From assembly GCA_963628435.1 (NCBI GenBank), contig CAVGEY010000005.1:41397-105396 (forward strand): a DNA stretch of 64,000 bases. The letters run 5' to 3'. Below, in pieces: positions 15,876 to 25,117 of this stretch. The first letter of the stretch is position 1; the number at the start of each line of letters is the position of its first letter. The notes beneath the pieces were generated by a model. The model did no database searches and was not told the DNA's origin. It was given only the letters and a program-made list of their open reading frames with translations. The DNA is from CAKSQF01 sp963628435 (GTDB taxonomy: Bacteria; Bacillota; Clostridia; Oscillospirales; CAG-272). The translations under genes were made by a program, and so were the position numbers.

Positions 15876-16868
15876 TTAACGGTTATCCTGTAACCGGAGA
15901 TCGACATCCGGAAATAGACTCAGAAAATCTATTTTGTCGGGGCTCACATAATATTCTTTTCCGTTCAGATATGAAAGAGCGCCTCCGTCGTCCTCAAACT
16001 CAAAGCGGACACGGTATGAACAGAGCGCCTGATGATCAAATCCTCTTTTTCTGTCCTCTCTGTTTATGCCGTATTTTCCGTCGCCGAGAAGCGGATGACC
16101 GATTGATGCGAGATGAGCGCGTATCTGATGGGTTCGCCCCGTGATAAGCTCGACACAGAGCAGAGAAAGACCGTCTTTTTCCGCTATAACTCTGTAATCG
16201 GTAATCATCGTACGCGCATCGGGATTGTTCGGACGTTCTTTGTAAACTTTTACAATATTTTCCGAACTGTTTTTTATCATGTACCCGGTAAGTCTCGCGG
16301 CTTTCTTTATCGGATATCCGTGACAGACACACAGATAATATTTTTTTATTTCACGGTTTTTGATTTTTTCATTGAGTATGCGAAGCGATTCGGCATTTTT
16401 CGCGGCGATCACAATTCCCTCGGTATTTCTGTCGATTCGGTTGCATAGAGCGGGTGCAAATGAATTTTCGTCTGCGGGATTGTAGCAGCCCGATGCATAA
16501 AGATAAGCCTGAATATGCGCGATAAGAGTACCCGATTCGTCGCCGCTCTGATCGGCATGAACGACCATCCCCCTCGGCTTGTTGCAGAGAATTATGTTCT
16601 CGTCTTCATAAATAATGTCGAGCGATGCATCGGCATCTGCGGGTATGTTTTTTTTGTCGTCGGTAAAAAATTCTTCGCTTAAAAAGAGCTGAATTTTGTC
16701 ACCCTCGCAGAGAATCGTCGATATTTCGGCACGCTTGCGGTTCAGCTTGATTTTTTTTGTTCGTATTGACTTGTACATCAGTGAAGTCGGAAGCGATTTA
16801 ACGGCTTTTGACAGAAACTTGTCAAGCCGCTGCCCGGCATCATTTTTGCCTATTGTAATCTCTCTCAT
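15876..16868 (-). CDS. RluA family pseudouridine synthase
   Basis: 330 residues: an S4-like RNA-binding domain (about 10-75) and the catalytic domain. The motif usually written HRLDRxTSG reads CNRIDRNTEG here; the catalytic Asp is kept while the His is Asn and the Ser-Gly part is changed. The Arg-rich ITGRTHQIRAHLASIGHPL is intact. It should isomerise uridine in rRNA or tRNA; which site is not clear. First gene of a two-gene unit with lnt. Confidence 0.9.
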   Translation of the reverse strand: MREITIGKNDAGQRLDKFLSKAVKSLPTSLMYKSIRTKKIKLNRKRAEISTILCEGDKIQLFLSEEFFTDDKKNIPADADASLDIIYEDENIILCNKPRGMVVHADQSGDESGTLIAHIQAYLYASGCYNPADENSFAPALCNRIDRNTEGIVIAAKNAESLRILNEKIKNREIKKYYLCVCHGYPIKKAARLTGYMIKNSSENIVKVYKERPNNPDARTMITDYRVIAEKDGLSLLCVELITGRTHQIRAHLASIGHPLLGDGKYGINREDRKRGFDHQALCSYRVRFEFEDDGGALSYLNGKEYYVSPDKIDFLSLFPDVDLRLQDNR

Positions 16869-16898
16869 CCGATTTTCTTATCTCCCGTGTAAAATATT

Positions 16899-16926
16899 CG
16901 GCAGACGGACGCTGTCCGTCTGCCGA
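16899..16926 (-). terminator. probable terminator after murA
   Basis: Perfect 12-13 bp stem around GCT (arms TCGGCAGACGGAC and its complement), followed on the minus strand by ATATTTTA. A moderate T-run only. Confidence 0.7.
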
Positions 16927-16942
16927 TAAAACAGTATGTATG

Positions 16943-18244
16943 TCAGTTTGCGACATTAAACGCCTGATCCGGCGGAACTACCGTAATCTTGCGTATCTGC
17001 GCACCGAGTGCCGTCAGCTTGCCGACAAGATTGTCATAGCCGCGCTCAATCAAATGTATGTCGTCAATGTCGGTAGTGCCGTTCACTGCCAACGCCGCAA
17101 CCACCATTGCCGCACCGCCGCGAAGATCGACGGCTCTGACCGATGCGCTTGTCATACGGTCGGGATTTCCTTTGATAACGGCTGTTTTTCCGGTAACCTC
17201 AATCTGCGCGCCCATGCGCTTGAGTTCGTCCACGTATTTGAAACGGTTGTCCCAAACACCCTCGTTAATCATGCTGACACCGTCGGCCTGACACATCAGA
17301 GCGCCGAGCTGCGGCTGCATATCGGTCGGAAATCCGGGATAGGGAAGCGTTTTCACATTGCACGATTTGATTTTTGTGTCGGGATCGCGGATAATGCGAA
17401 TGCTGTCGTCATTTTCGATTACCGTAACACCCATTTCTTCGAGCTTTGCCGTAACCGATTCCATGTGCTTTGGAATTATGTTGCAGATTTCGACATTGCC
17501 GCCGGCAGCTGCGGCCGCGGTCATATATGTTCCCGCTTCTATCATATCCGGAATTATTGTGTAGCAGCATCCGTGCAGCTCCGACACACCCTTGATTTTT
17601 ATGGTGTCTGTTCCCGCACCCTTAATATCCGCACCGCATGTGTTCAAAAAGTTTGCGAGATCGACTATGTGAGGCTCTCTCGCGGCATTTTCGATAACGG
17701 TTATACCGTCTGCAAGCACGGCGGCGAGCATAACGTTTATAGTACCGCCTACTGTTACGATATCGAAGAAGATGTTCGATCCGATAAGACCGTTGGGAGC
17801 GAACGCGTCAATGTAACCGCCCTCCACATTTACTTTCGCACCGAGTTTTTCGAATCCCTTTATGTGCTGGTCAATGGGACGGACGCCGAAATCGCATCCT
17901 CCGGGATATCCAACGAGCGCCCTTCCGAATCTGCCGAGCTCCGCGCCTATCAGATAATATGATGCACGCATTTTTCTCGATAAATCCGAAGGTACCGATC
18001 TGACTCGAACACCCGCGCTGTCGATTTCAACGCTGTGTTTGTCAAGTCTTTTCACAGATGCACCGAGATCCTCGATAAGTTCAAGAGATCTCGAAATATC
18101 GCTTACACACGGAAGATTTTTTATAAGGCATTTGCCGCGGACAAGCAAAGTCGCGAATACAATCGGAAGAGCGGCGTTTTTCATGCCGTCGATTTCCACC
18201 GATCCGTACAGCGGCTTGCCCCCTGTTATCAGTATTTTTTCCAT
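16943..18244 (-). CDS. murA: UDP-N-acetylglucosamine 1-carboxyvinyltransferase
   Basis: 433 residues, first committed step of peptidoglycan synthesis (PEP transfer to UDP-GlcNAc). Lys22 in MKNAALP and the active Cys117 in PGGCDFGVRPIDQH are present, so it should be fosfomycin-sensitive. All features of the EPSP-synthase fold are seen over the full length. An in-frame TAG stands two codons before the ATG, so the start is fixed; yet no ribosome site lies in the usual place. AAAGGA occurs 37 bases upstream, beyond a 20-base palindrome. Confidence 0.97.
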   Translation of the reverse strand: MEKILITGGKPLYGSVEIDGMKNAALPIVFATLLVRGKCLIKNLPCVSDISRSLELIEDLGASVKRLDKHSVEIDSAGVRVRSVPSDLSRKMRASYYLIGAELGRFGRALVGYPGGCDFGVRPIDQHIKGFEKLGAKVNVEGGYIDAFAPNGLIGSNIFFDIVTVGGTINVMLAAVLADGITVIENAAREPHIVDLANFLNTCGADIKGAGTDTIKIKGVSELHGCCYTIIPDMIEAGTYMTAAAAAGGNVEICNIIPKHMESVTAKLEEMGVTVIENDDSIRIIRDPDTKIKSCNVKTLPYPGFPTDMQPQLGALMCQADGVSMINEGVWDNRFKYVDELKRMGAQIEVTGKTAVIKGNPDRMTSASVRAVDLRGGAAMVVAALAVNGTTDIDDIHLIERGYDNLVGKLTALGAQIRKITVVPPDQAFNVAN

Positions 18245-18256
18245 AATCTATAAATA

Positions 18257-18276
18257 ATTCATCCGATCGGATGAAT
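18257..18276. promoter_or_regulatory. 20-base perfect palindrome in the murA leader
   Basis: Arms ATTCATCCGA and TCGGATGAAT. It lies 12 bases before the murA start and between the start and the only good ribosome-site-like sequence (AAAGGA, 18282-18287). It may be an operator or an mRNA hairpin. The remainder of the 299-base gap up to 18543 holds the terminator of the DUF3810 gene and nothing else I can support. Confidence 0.5.
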
Positions 18277-18383
18277 ATAATTCCTTTCGAAATGCTAAAT
18301 CCGAACCTCAAAAGCGGCATGTTCGACCGATTTATATCGTTTTAGCGGATGTTCGGTAAAATCCAAACCTGCGTACATATAAA

Positions 18384-18412
18384 AATTCCGAATGGCTGCA
18401 CCGTTCGGAATC
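18384..18412 (-). terminator. terminator of the rluA-DUF3810 unit
   Basis: ATTCCGAA/TTCGGAAT stem with an inner GGTGCAGCC part, followed on the minus strand by TTTTTAT. Confidence 0.75.
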
Positions 18413-18543
18413 TTTATTTCTTTTATTATAGCTTTTTTTTGACTTATAAATGTTAACAATTTGTAAATAATGTCGATTGCTATCTGCGTTGAACTCTCGC
18501 ACGAAATAAATCAAAAATCGTTATTGTGTGTTCATACAGACGG

Positions 18544-19743
18544 TCATTCGGATATGCTTTTATGATATGCGACCATAAGATCGACCACAAGCCCGTATGA
18601 TTTCGAGCCTTCTTTTACACCCTGCGTTTGCAGATATGTGTTGTTGATTGTCGAACTTATTTTAGATACCGTGCTGCTTTGATATTTCTCGTAAAAAGAG
18701 GCGTATGCATTGAATTCGCCTATCATTCTGTTGTCGAATTTGCTCCATACAGAGCTGTAAAGAATACTGCTGGCCGAGTGAAGAGCACTCAGCACATATT
18801 CGAGCATGTTCATGTATGCGCTGTATAAAATATAATCGTCATCCGACTCAATACATGCGAGAAAAGCAACAAAATTCGCTTCGTTTTCGCGCGCTGTTCC
18901 GCGCTGATGCGCAAGTTCATGCGCAGCGGTGTAGGGAATCGTGTAATCGGGGAATGCCACGTTTATATTTGCTTCACCCGTAAAATAGGTGTATACGCCC
19001 GTGATGTGAGTGTATGACATTGCGTCCGAAAGTATAACATATTTAAGATTTGATTTCAGTGGGGATATAAAGCCGTATTTCTTTGCCGCTTTTGCATAGG
19101 CGTCATTGAGCTTTGTGTTCATCTCGTCAAGATTGTATGGCATAACCGAAAATCCGTCGGGATCGAAATTTATTTTGTCGACGAGTTCATTTATCCTGTC
19201 GGTCAGGTATGATGCCGTGCTGTATAACTCTTCCGCCGTAACCTTGTCGTCGGTAAGGCCGAGTTTTTCGTCAAGAGTCGAGCCTTTGTATCCGGGCGCG
19301 AGCGTGAGAACAAACGATGAATATAAAAATGAGATTGCGGCAAGAATGGATGCCAGCATTCGGACATACTGCCTGTCGGTTCCTTTTCTCGAAACAACAA
19401 TACCGACAGCAACCAGCGAAATAAAAATCAGCGGAATGAGAATGATGATCATTTCCGCAAATGAAAACGGAATCCACCCCGTGAGCTTTGCGTTTATAAA
19501 GCGTATCGCCGCGCATGGATATTTGATCAGAAAATCGGCAAAAGATTCCGAACAGCATGCGGCAATATGCAAAATGAGAGCAATCAGCGTTACAATATAA
19601 AATACAATGCAGATTTTAGGTGCGTTCTTGAAGAAAAACGAGATTTTCTCCGAGGCCCTTTTGAAAAATCTTGCTGAAAAGTTCGGTTTTTTTTCGGAAT
19701 TTTCCCTGACCTCTTCTTTTTCCGTTTTTTCGTCTCCGTTCAT
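18544..19743 (-). CDS. DUF3810 family membrane protein with zinc-protease-like motif
   Basis: 399 residues. A charged N-terminal tail (1-40), three membrane helices (about 43-68, 95-118, 128-150), then a soluble domain with HELAHQRG, an HExxH metal site, followed by a Glu-rich ARENEANF that may give the third ligand. The family is DUF3810, of unknown function; a membrane-anchored metallopeptidase is the natural guess from the motif. AAAGGAATTTACAAG precedes the ATG. It follows the rluA gene by 21 bp, likely one transcript. Confidence 0.82.
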   Translation of the reverse strand: MNGDEKTEKEEVRENSEKKPNFSARFFKRASEKISFFFKNAPKICIVFYIVTLIALILHIAACCSESFADFLIKYPCAAIRFINAKLTGWIPFSFAEMIIILIPLIFISLVAVGIVVSRKGTDRQYVRMLASILAAISFLYSSFVLTLAPGYKGSTLDEKLGLTDDKVTAEELYSTASYLTDRINELVDKINFDPDGFSVMPYNLDEMNTKLNDAYAKAAKKYGFISPLKSNLKYVILSDAMSYTHITGVYTYFTGEANINVAFPDYTIPYTAAHELAHQRGTARENEANFVAFLACIESDDDYILYSAYMNMLEYVLSALHSASSILYSSVWSKFDNRMIGEFNAYASFYEKYQSSTVSKISSTINNTYLQTQGVKEGSKSYGLVVDLMVAYHKSISE

Positions 19744-19764
19744 CTTGTAAATTCCTTTCGATGA

Positions 19765-20742
19765 TTATCTTAAACTCTGTTTAAGTGTTATAAGTTCGCG
19801 TGCGGCGTTCTTCATCCTGTCATAAATTCCGTCGTCGGAAATTCCAATCGAGCGCAGAAGACTCAGAATATCCTCCGGCAAGGGCGCATAAACCGACATT
19901 TCGGTAGACTCCTTCGATGATGGATGCGTAAATGTCAGCGAATATGCGTGAAGCGCCTGACGGTCGATTAAATCGGATGCACTGCCGTACATATCGTCTC
20001 CGATAATCGGATGACCGATGTGAGCAAAATGAAGCCGTAATTGATGAGTTCTTCCGGTAATCGGCATGGCGACTGCCGCACAGGCATTCTCTCCTTCTCC
20101 GATTACCTTGTAGAGCGTCTCCGAAAACGACGAGTCGTCTGTCGGAAAATCAAGCGCCTCGCGCGTGATTATGCTTTTTTCCTTTCGTCTGATATATGCG
20201 GTTATCCGACCGCTCTTTTCGGACGGGATGCCCGACAAAACGGCAAGATAACATTTGACCGTTTGCCTGTTTTCAACCTCGTTTGAAAGGCAGTAGGCGG
20301 CATGCCTGTTTTTTGCAATGAGAACAATTCCGCTTGTATCACGGTCAAGCCTGTTTGCCGCACGGAAAACAAAGGGTATATTTTTGCTTTCAAAATAATA
20401 ACGGGCGGCATTCGCCAGCGTGTCGGTATAGTGACCGTGCGACGGATGAGTCGGCATGTGCGGATCTTTGTTTAACGCAATAATATCATCGTCCTCGTAA
20501 ATTACGTCAATCGGAATGTTTGACGGAACAATGTTTTCCGCCGATTTTTCATCCTCGCACATGAGAGTAAGACTGTCGCCCGTATGAAGCAATGCCCGAA
20601 CGGTTACGTGATTTCCGTTTAATAAGATACCCCGTTCAAGACGCTTCAGCCTCGAAATCGACCTTCCCGACAGCGAAAGCTCATGAGTCAAAAATGAAAG
20701 CAGCGGCAGATTGTCGTGTTTTTCGTCTATGATGATTTCCAA
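19765..20742 (-). CDS. RluA family pseudouridine synthase
   Basis: 325 residues with the canonical catalytic motif ANRLDRDTSGIVL and ITGRTHQLRLHFAHIGHPI. The N-terminal S4 domain is short (about 10-70). Compared with the copy at 15876 this one keeps the standard TSG signature. It would modify rRNA or tRNA uridines (RluD/YlyB-type). First gene of a unit with the DUF3810 gene. I see no clear promoter in the 109 bases upstream. Confidence 0.92.
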   Translation of the reverse strand: MEIIIDEKHDNLPLLSFLTHELSLSGRSISRLKRLERGILLNGNHVTVRALLHTGDSLTLMCEDEKSAENIVPSNIPIDVIYEDDDIIALNKDPHMPTHPSHGHYTDTLANAARYYFESKNIPFVFRAANRLDRDTSGIVLIAKNRHAAYCLSNEVENRQTVKCYLAVLSGIPSEKSGRITAYIRRKEKSIITREALDFPTDDSSFSETLYKVIGEGENACAAVAMPITGRTHQLRLHFAHIGHPIIGDDMYGSASDLIDRQALHAYSLTFTHPSSKESTEMSVYAPLPEDILSLLRSIGISDDGIYDRMKNAARELITLKQSLR

Positions 20743-20851
20743 ATTGCGAACGCCGCCTTTCCCCGATTTCTGCGGTTATTCTACTATATAAAAGAACCGA
20801 TGCGGTTAATAATTTCTGAATTTTCTGTGAAATGGAGCCGAATCAGGTGAA

Positions 20852-21625
20852 TCAGATTCCGAAAAATTCGATTGCGTTCTTTATTTCCCTGTCCCAGCTT
20901 AACCATTCATGCGCGCCGTGAGAACTGCTTGACGTGAATTCATATCCGCCGTCGTCGAGAATTTCGGATAGTTTCCGCGTATCCGAAAGGAGCGCATCCT
21001 CTGTTCCGCACCAGAGAAAGATCCGCGGTTTTACTCTCTCTGATTTTGAAAGCTTTTCGGCGAGTCGGTAGACATTGTTGACAGAATTTCCGAATTGTTC
21101 TTTCGGCCCGAAAATTGCCTCCATTCTGCGGTATTCGTCATCGCCGTATCCGTATCTTTTTTCAATGTCGTAAGCTCCGGAAAGCCCGGCACAGCCCGCG
21201 AACGATTCGGGATAAGTCAGTGCCGTCTTAACAGCACCGTAACCGCCCATGGACAGTCCCGCAATAAAGTTGTCCTCGCGCGCGGAACTCATCTGCCTGA
21301 ACATACTGCGGCAGATTGACGGAATTTCTTTTGATATATATTCAAAATATCTGTCTCCGACAGCCATATCGGTGTACCAGCTCTTGTGCGCACAAGGCAT
21401 AACAACGGCAAGATTTTTCCCGGCGACATATCGTTCGATTGATGTACGGCGCGACCATATCGTGTGGTCATCCGACAGCCCGTGTAAAAGATAAAGAGTT
21501 TTGCAGTCGCTGCAGTCGGAGGATGCAATGCCGATTGCACTTGTCGCCGCTTGCGGCAGAATCACATTCATCGTCATACCCATTCCGAGAACGTCCGAAT
21601 GAAAATCAACAGTTAAAAATGCCAT
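20852..21625 (-). CDS. alpha/beta-hydrolase esterase, tributyrin-esterase/CE1-like
   Basis: 257 residues, cytoplasmic (no signal peptide). Oxyanion region LLHGLSDDHTIW, nucleophile elbow GLSMGGYGA (Ser about 127), catalytic Asp probably in CGTEDALL, and His in SSSHGAHEWLSW. This matches the esterase D / EstA group that includes acetyl-xylan and feruloyl esterase relatives. GGGAGG before the ATG at 21625 fixes the start. Likely trims acyl groups from sugars or short esters; the substrate is not known. Confidence 0.88.
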   Translation of the reverse strand: MAFLTVDFHSDVLGMGMTMNVILPQAATSAIGIASSDCSDCKTLYLLHGLSDDHTIWSRRTSIERYVAGKNLAVVMPCAHKSWYTDMAVGDRYFEYISKEIPSICRSMFRQMSSAREDNFIAGLSMGGYGAVKTALTYPESFAGCAGLSGAYDIEKRYGYGDDEYRRMEAIFGPKEQFGNSVNNVYRLAEKLSKSERVKPRIFLWCGTEDALLSDTRKLSEILDDGGYEFTSSSSHGAHEWLSWDREIKNAIEFFGI

Positions 21626-21650
21626 GTCAAAACCTCCCTTATATAACGAA

Positions 21651-21679
21651 ATTATACCAAACTCGGCCGATATATTCAA
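21651..21679 (-). promoter_or_regulatory. promoter of the esterase gene
   Basis: Minus strand TTGAAT (21679-21674) and TATAAT (21656-21651), spacer 17; the start codon is 26 bases past the -10. Confidence 0.82.
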
Positions 21680-21716
21680 TAGTTTTCGAAAAAAATACAA
21701 AAATTGCAAAAAAAGC

Positions 21717-21745
21717 TTGAAATGGACATTTCACTGTGATATAAT
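21717..21745 (+). promoter_or_regulatory. promoter of argS-yebC
   Basis: TTGAAA (21717-21722) and TATAAT (21740-21745), spacer 17. The leader contains a small hairpin GCGGTCT/AGACCGC followed by TTTT at about 21794-21814, whose role is unclear. Confidence 0.85.
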
Positions 21746-21831
21746 AAAATGTCAGTTTGTGCTGATGTGCAAATTGATTTTTTGTGTTAGTAGGCGGTCT
21801 TGAAGACCGCTTTTCAGTAAAGGATGTTAAT

Positions 21832-23550
21832 ATGCAAGAATTAAAAAAACAGCTGGCATCGGCTGTTGCCGATGCATTATGCGGCAGAGCCGGCAGCGAT
21901 GTTTGCGATGCCGACGGAATATATCCGATTCTCGAATATCCTCCCGATGCTTCGATGGGAGATATAGCGCTTCCTTGCTTCCGCCTTTCAAAACTGCTGC
22001 GTAAAGCGCCGCCCGCAATAGCATCTGAACTTGCGGCCGATTTGAACGGAAATCTGCCGTCGGGAATTGCCAAAGCCGAAACGGCAGGCGGATACCTTAA
22101 CTTCACGGTCTCCGACAGCTATTATGAAAAATCGGTTCTGCCCGAAATTCTTCAAAAGGGAGAAAATTACGGAAAGTCGGATGTCGGCGCGGGAAAAACA
22201 GTCGTTCTCGACTATTCGTCTCCGAATGTCGCAAAACCTTTTCATATAGGACATCTCGGCACAACGGTTATCGGACATTCGCTCAAAAAGCTGCACGAAT
22301 TTTGCGGATATAAGTGCATCGGAATCAATTATCTCGGTGACTGGGGAACACAGTTCGGAAAGCTCATCGTCGCCTATCGTAAATGGGGAAGCGAAGAAGA
22401 AATTAAAAAAGAGGGAATCGACGGACTCGTTTCTCTTTATGTCCGTTTTCATGAAGAGGCGGATAAAGACGACTCGCTGAACGCTCTTGCGCGTGCCGAA
22501 TTTGCCAAACTCGAGCATAACGATCCCGAAAATATAAAACTTTGGCGCAGATTTGTCGATTTGTCGCTTGTCGAATATAAAAAAACCTATGATCAGCTCG
22601 GCATCACCTTTGATTCGTATAACGGCGAATCGTTCTATACCGATAAGATGCCCGAACAGGTAGAGAAACTGCGCAGTATGGGACTTTTGAAACTCGATGA
22701 CGGTGCGTCTGTCGTCGATTTGTCCGAATATAATATGCCTGTTTGCCTTATTCTCAAGCGCGACGGCTCCACTCTTTATCCTACGCGTGATATAGCGGCT
22801 GCGGTATATCGTAAACGTACCTATAATTTCGATAAATGTATATATGTCACCTCATCACAGCAGAGCCTGCACTTCGCACAGTGGTTTAAGGTTGTCGAAC
22901 TTATGGGATATGACTGGTATAATGAGCTTGTTCATGTTCCGTACGGAACTGTCAGCATAGACGGTGTTAAACTCTCGACACGCCACGGCAATGTCGTACT
23001 TCTTCGCGATGTTTTTGCCGCCGCAATCGAAAAGGTAACAAAGGTTATAGACGAAAAGAATCCCGGACTTGAGAATAAGGCCGAAACGGCGGAAGCCGTC
23101 GGCGTCGGCGCGATTGTTTTCTATTACCTGATGAATAACCGCATAAAAGACATCAGCTTCAAAATGGATGACGCCCTTTCGTTTGACGGAAATACAGGGC
23201 CTTATGCACAGTATACCTATGCACGTACCTGCTCGCTGCTTGAAAAAGCCGACTCTGTCGATGCCGAAAAAATCAGGTTCACATCACCCTATGAGAGTGA
23301 ACTTGCAAAGACGCTTTCGCAGTTTTCCGAATCGGTGTCCCGTGCGCTTGATGAGTATGAGCCGGCAGTAGTGACAAGATATATTTTGAGTGTCGCAACC
23401 GCGTTTAACCGATTCTATCACGAATGTCCCATTCTTTCCGCAGAAGATGAAACGGTAAAGAATACGAGAATCGCGCTTTCAAAAGCGACAAACAGTGTTC
23501 TTCGCAGCGCCCTTTCGCTGATTTGCCTTAAAACCCCCGAAAAAATATAA
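21832..23550 (+). CDS. argS: arginyl-tRNA synthetase
   Basis: 572 residues. N-terminal Add-1 domain (about 1-100), class I catalytic domain with SSPNVAKPFHIGHL (129-142, HIGH signature), the degenerate KMSK-like region GVKLSTRHGN usual for ArgS, and a DALR anticodon-binding domain with the PYAQYTYAR start. AAAGGA stands seven bases before the ATG at 21832; the frame extends upstream but without a ribosome site. It charges tRNA-Arg, one of which (CCG) is encoded at 10510. Confidence 0.97.
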   Translation: MQELKKQLASAVADALCGRAGSDVCDADGIYPILEYPPDASMGDIALPCFRLSKLLRKAPPAIASELAADLNGNLPSGIAKAETAGGYLNFTVSDSYYEKSVLPEILQKGENYGKSDVGAGKTVVLDYSSPNVAKPFHIGHLGTTVIGHSLKKLHEFCGYKCIGINYLGDWGTQFGKLIVAYRKWGSEEEIKKEGIDGLVSLYVRFHEEADKDDSLNALARAEFAKLEHNDPENIKLWRRFVDLSLVEYKKTYDQLGITFDSYNGESFYTDKMPEQVEKLRSMGLLKLDDGASVVDLSEYNMPVCLILKRDGSTLYPTRDIAAAVYRKRTYNFDKCIYVTSSQQSLHFAQWFKVVELMGYDWYNELVHVPYGTVSIDGVKLSTRHGNVVLLRDVFAAAIEKVTKVIDEKNPGLENKAETAEAVGVGAIVFYYLMNNRIKDISFKMDDALSFDGNTGPYAQYTYARTCSLLEKADSVDAEKIRFTSPYESELAKTLSQFSESVSRALDEYEPAVVTRYILSVATAFNRFYHECPILSAEDETVKNTRIALSKATNSVLRSALSLICLKTPEKI

Positions 23551-23577
23551 TGACCGTAATAAAGGAGAAAATATAAT

Positions 23578-24303
23578 ATGTCAGGACACAGCAAATGGAA
23601 AAATATAATGCATAAAAAAGAAAAGACAGATGCTCAGAGAGCAAAGGTCTTTACAAAAGTCGGAAAAGAAATTTCGATTGCAGTCAGAGAGGGCGGTGCC
23701 GATCCCGCAGCGAATACCAAACTGCGTGATTTGATAGCGAAAGCCAAAGGACTTAACGTTCCGAACGATAATATCAAGAGAATTATCGATAAGGCCGGCG
23801 CCGACGGAATCGTGTATGAGGAATACACCTATGAGGGATACGGCCCCGCGGGAGTTGCCGTTATCGTTACAACCGCAACCGATAAAAAGACCAGAACAGC
23901 CGGTAATGTGCGTCATTATTTTGATAAATTCGGCGGCAACATGGGCTCGCAGGGATGCGTAAGTTTTATGTTTTCCGATAAAGGTCTTATCGTTATAAAT
24001 AACGAGGACGGCGATTATGACGAGGATAAGGTTATGGAGGACGCGCTTGAAGCAGGCGCCGCAGACTTTATTTCGGACGGCGATCTCTTTGAGATTTATA
24101 CCGAGCCCGATGACCTTTCCGCAGTGAAAGAAGCACTTGAGGCTAAATATACACTCGAATCGTCAGATCTTACAAAAGTTCCGTCATCCTATGTGACTCT
24201 TGAAAATGAGGATGACATAAAGAATATGGAAAATCTTATCGAATCGCTCGAAGATGACGACGATGTTCAGGATGTATATCATAACTGGGAAACAAACGAC
24301 TGA
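23578..24303 (+). CDS. yebC: YebC/PmpR family regulator or ribosome-associated factor
   Basis: 241 residues, normal length. The start MSGHSKWKNIMHKKEKTDA and the motif FTKVGKEISIAVREGG are diagnostic. It has three domains with an acidic C-terminus. The family was named as DNA-binding regulators, and recent work on homologues points to relief of ribosome stalling at proline stretches. AAAGGAG lies ten bases upstream. It follows argS by 27 bp, in one operon. Confidence 0.95.
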   Translation: MSGHSKWKNIMHKKEKTDAQRAKVFTKVGKEISIAVREGGADPAANTKLRDLIAKAKGLNVPNDNIKRIIDKAGADGIVYEEYTYEGYGPAGVAVIVTTATDKKTRTAGNVRHYFDKFGGNMGSQGCVSFMFSDKGLIVINNEDGDYDEDKVMEDALEAGAADFISDGDLFEIYTEPDDLSAVKEALEAKYTLESSDLTKVPSSYVTLENEDDIKNMENLIESLEDDDDVQDVYHNWETND

Positions 24304-24329
24304 TAAAATCAAAAAAGAATAATATATGT

Positions 24330-24366
24330 AAAATCCCGACAGCAAGAAAGCTGTCGGGATTTTTAC
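24330..24366 (+). terminator. terminator of argS-yebC
   Basis: A 13 bp stem (AAATCCCGACAGC and its complement) around AAGAAA, then TTTTT. Confidence 0.93.
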
Positions 24367-24399
24367 TTGTTTTGATAACAGATGCGGAATAAACCGATT

Positions 24400-25107
24400 T
24401 TATTTTCCGCAGTATCTGTTTATGCCGCCTCTCACCGCCTCGGCAAATTTTTTCAGCCATTCCTCGCTCATCATGCTCTCAAAATCAGCTTCATTTGTGA
24501 TAAATCCGATTTCGATAAGACACGCCGGCATTTTTGTCGCAGTGACGGCATATAAATCGGCATTGTCATAGATTTTCGGCTCTTTTCCGAATATATCAAT
24601 GAGCGATTTTGAAAAGTCGTCGGCAAGCATTTTGTTTTGACTGCCGTTGTTGCCTTTATTGTAATAGAGTCTGGTGCCGCTTACCGAACTGTCGGAAAAC
24701 GAATTGCAGTGTATGCTGATGTAAAGGTCATATCCGTTTGCATTGGCATATTCAACACGCTTCGTTATCTTGCATTTTCCTTCGACGTCGTATCCCGCGG
24801 CGGGATCTTCGCCGTCGGCGGAGCGGGGAAGAATCACCTCGTAGCCGTCTGCTTCGAGCTTCTCTTTTATAATGAGTACGAGAGAATAGTTGATGTCTTT
24901 CTCGTATACCGTGTTCCCATCGGCATCGGTGAACGGCGATATCGCACCGACATCGCCGACACCGTGGCCTGCGTCAAGACAGACGGTAATTTTTTCTCCC
25001 TCCGCCTTTTTTATTGCTGCCGTCTCCGAACACGATAGTAAACACATCGGCTGCGACAGGATCAGAACTGCGATTATAATATATTTTGCCGCCGATTTAA
25101 TGCTCAT
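24400..25107 (-). CDS. N-acetylmuramoyl-L-alanine amidase, lipoprotein
   Basis: 235 residues. Signal peptide with lipobox LLSC (Cys about 25), then an Amidase_3 domain: first Zn His in CLDAGHGVGD, Glu region after it, second His in YISIHCNSFSD, catalytic Glu in CLIEIGFITN. It cleaves the peptide stem from glycan in peptidoglycan. The ATG at 25107, ten bases after the permease stop, is preferred because it puts the lipobox at normal distance; upstream ATGs at 25134 and 25164 lie inside the permease gene. No wall-binding repeats are present. Confidence 0.92.
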   Translation of the reverse strand: MSIKSAAKYIIIAVLILSQPMCLLSCSETAAIKKAEGEKITVCLDAGHGVGDVGAISPFTDADGNTVYEKDINYSLVLIIKEKLEADGYEVILPRSADGEDPAAGYDVEGKCKITKRVEYANANGYDLYISIHCNSFSDSSVSGTRLYYNKGNNGSQNKMLADDFSKSLIDIFGKEPKIYDNADLYAVTATKMPACLIEIGFITNEADFESMMSEEWLKKFAEAVRGGINRYCGK

Positions 25108-25117
25108 ACCGCATTTC

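Noticed and set aside
16940..17962. 340-codon plus-strand open frame opposite murA
   Set aside because: A shadow frame; murA on the other strand has all catalytic residues.
21793..21814. Small hairpin with TTTT before argS as a terminator or T-box
   Set aside because: The stem is only seven pairs with four T, and no T-box sequence elements are present, so no regulatory class can be claimed.
21784..21831. Longer start for argS
   Set aside because: The added codons lie in the leader with its hairpin; the ribosome site AAAGGA points to the ATG at 21832.
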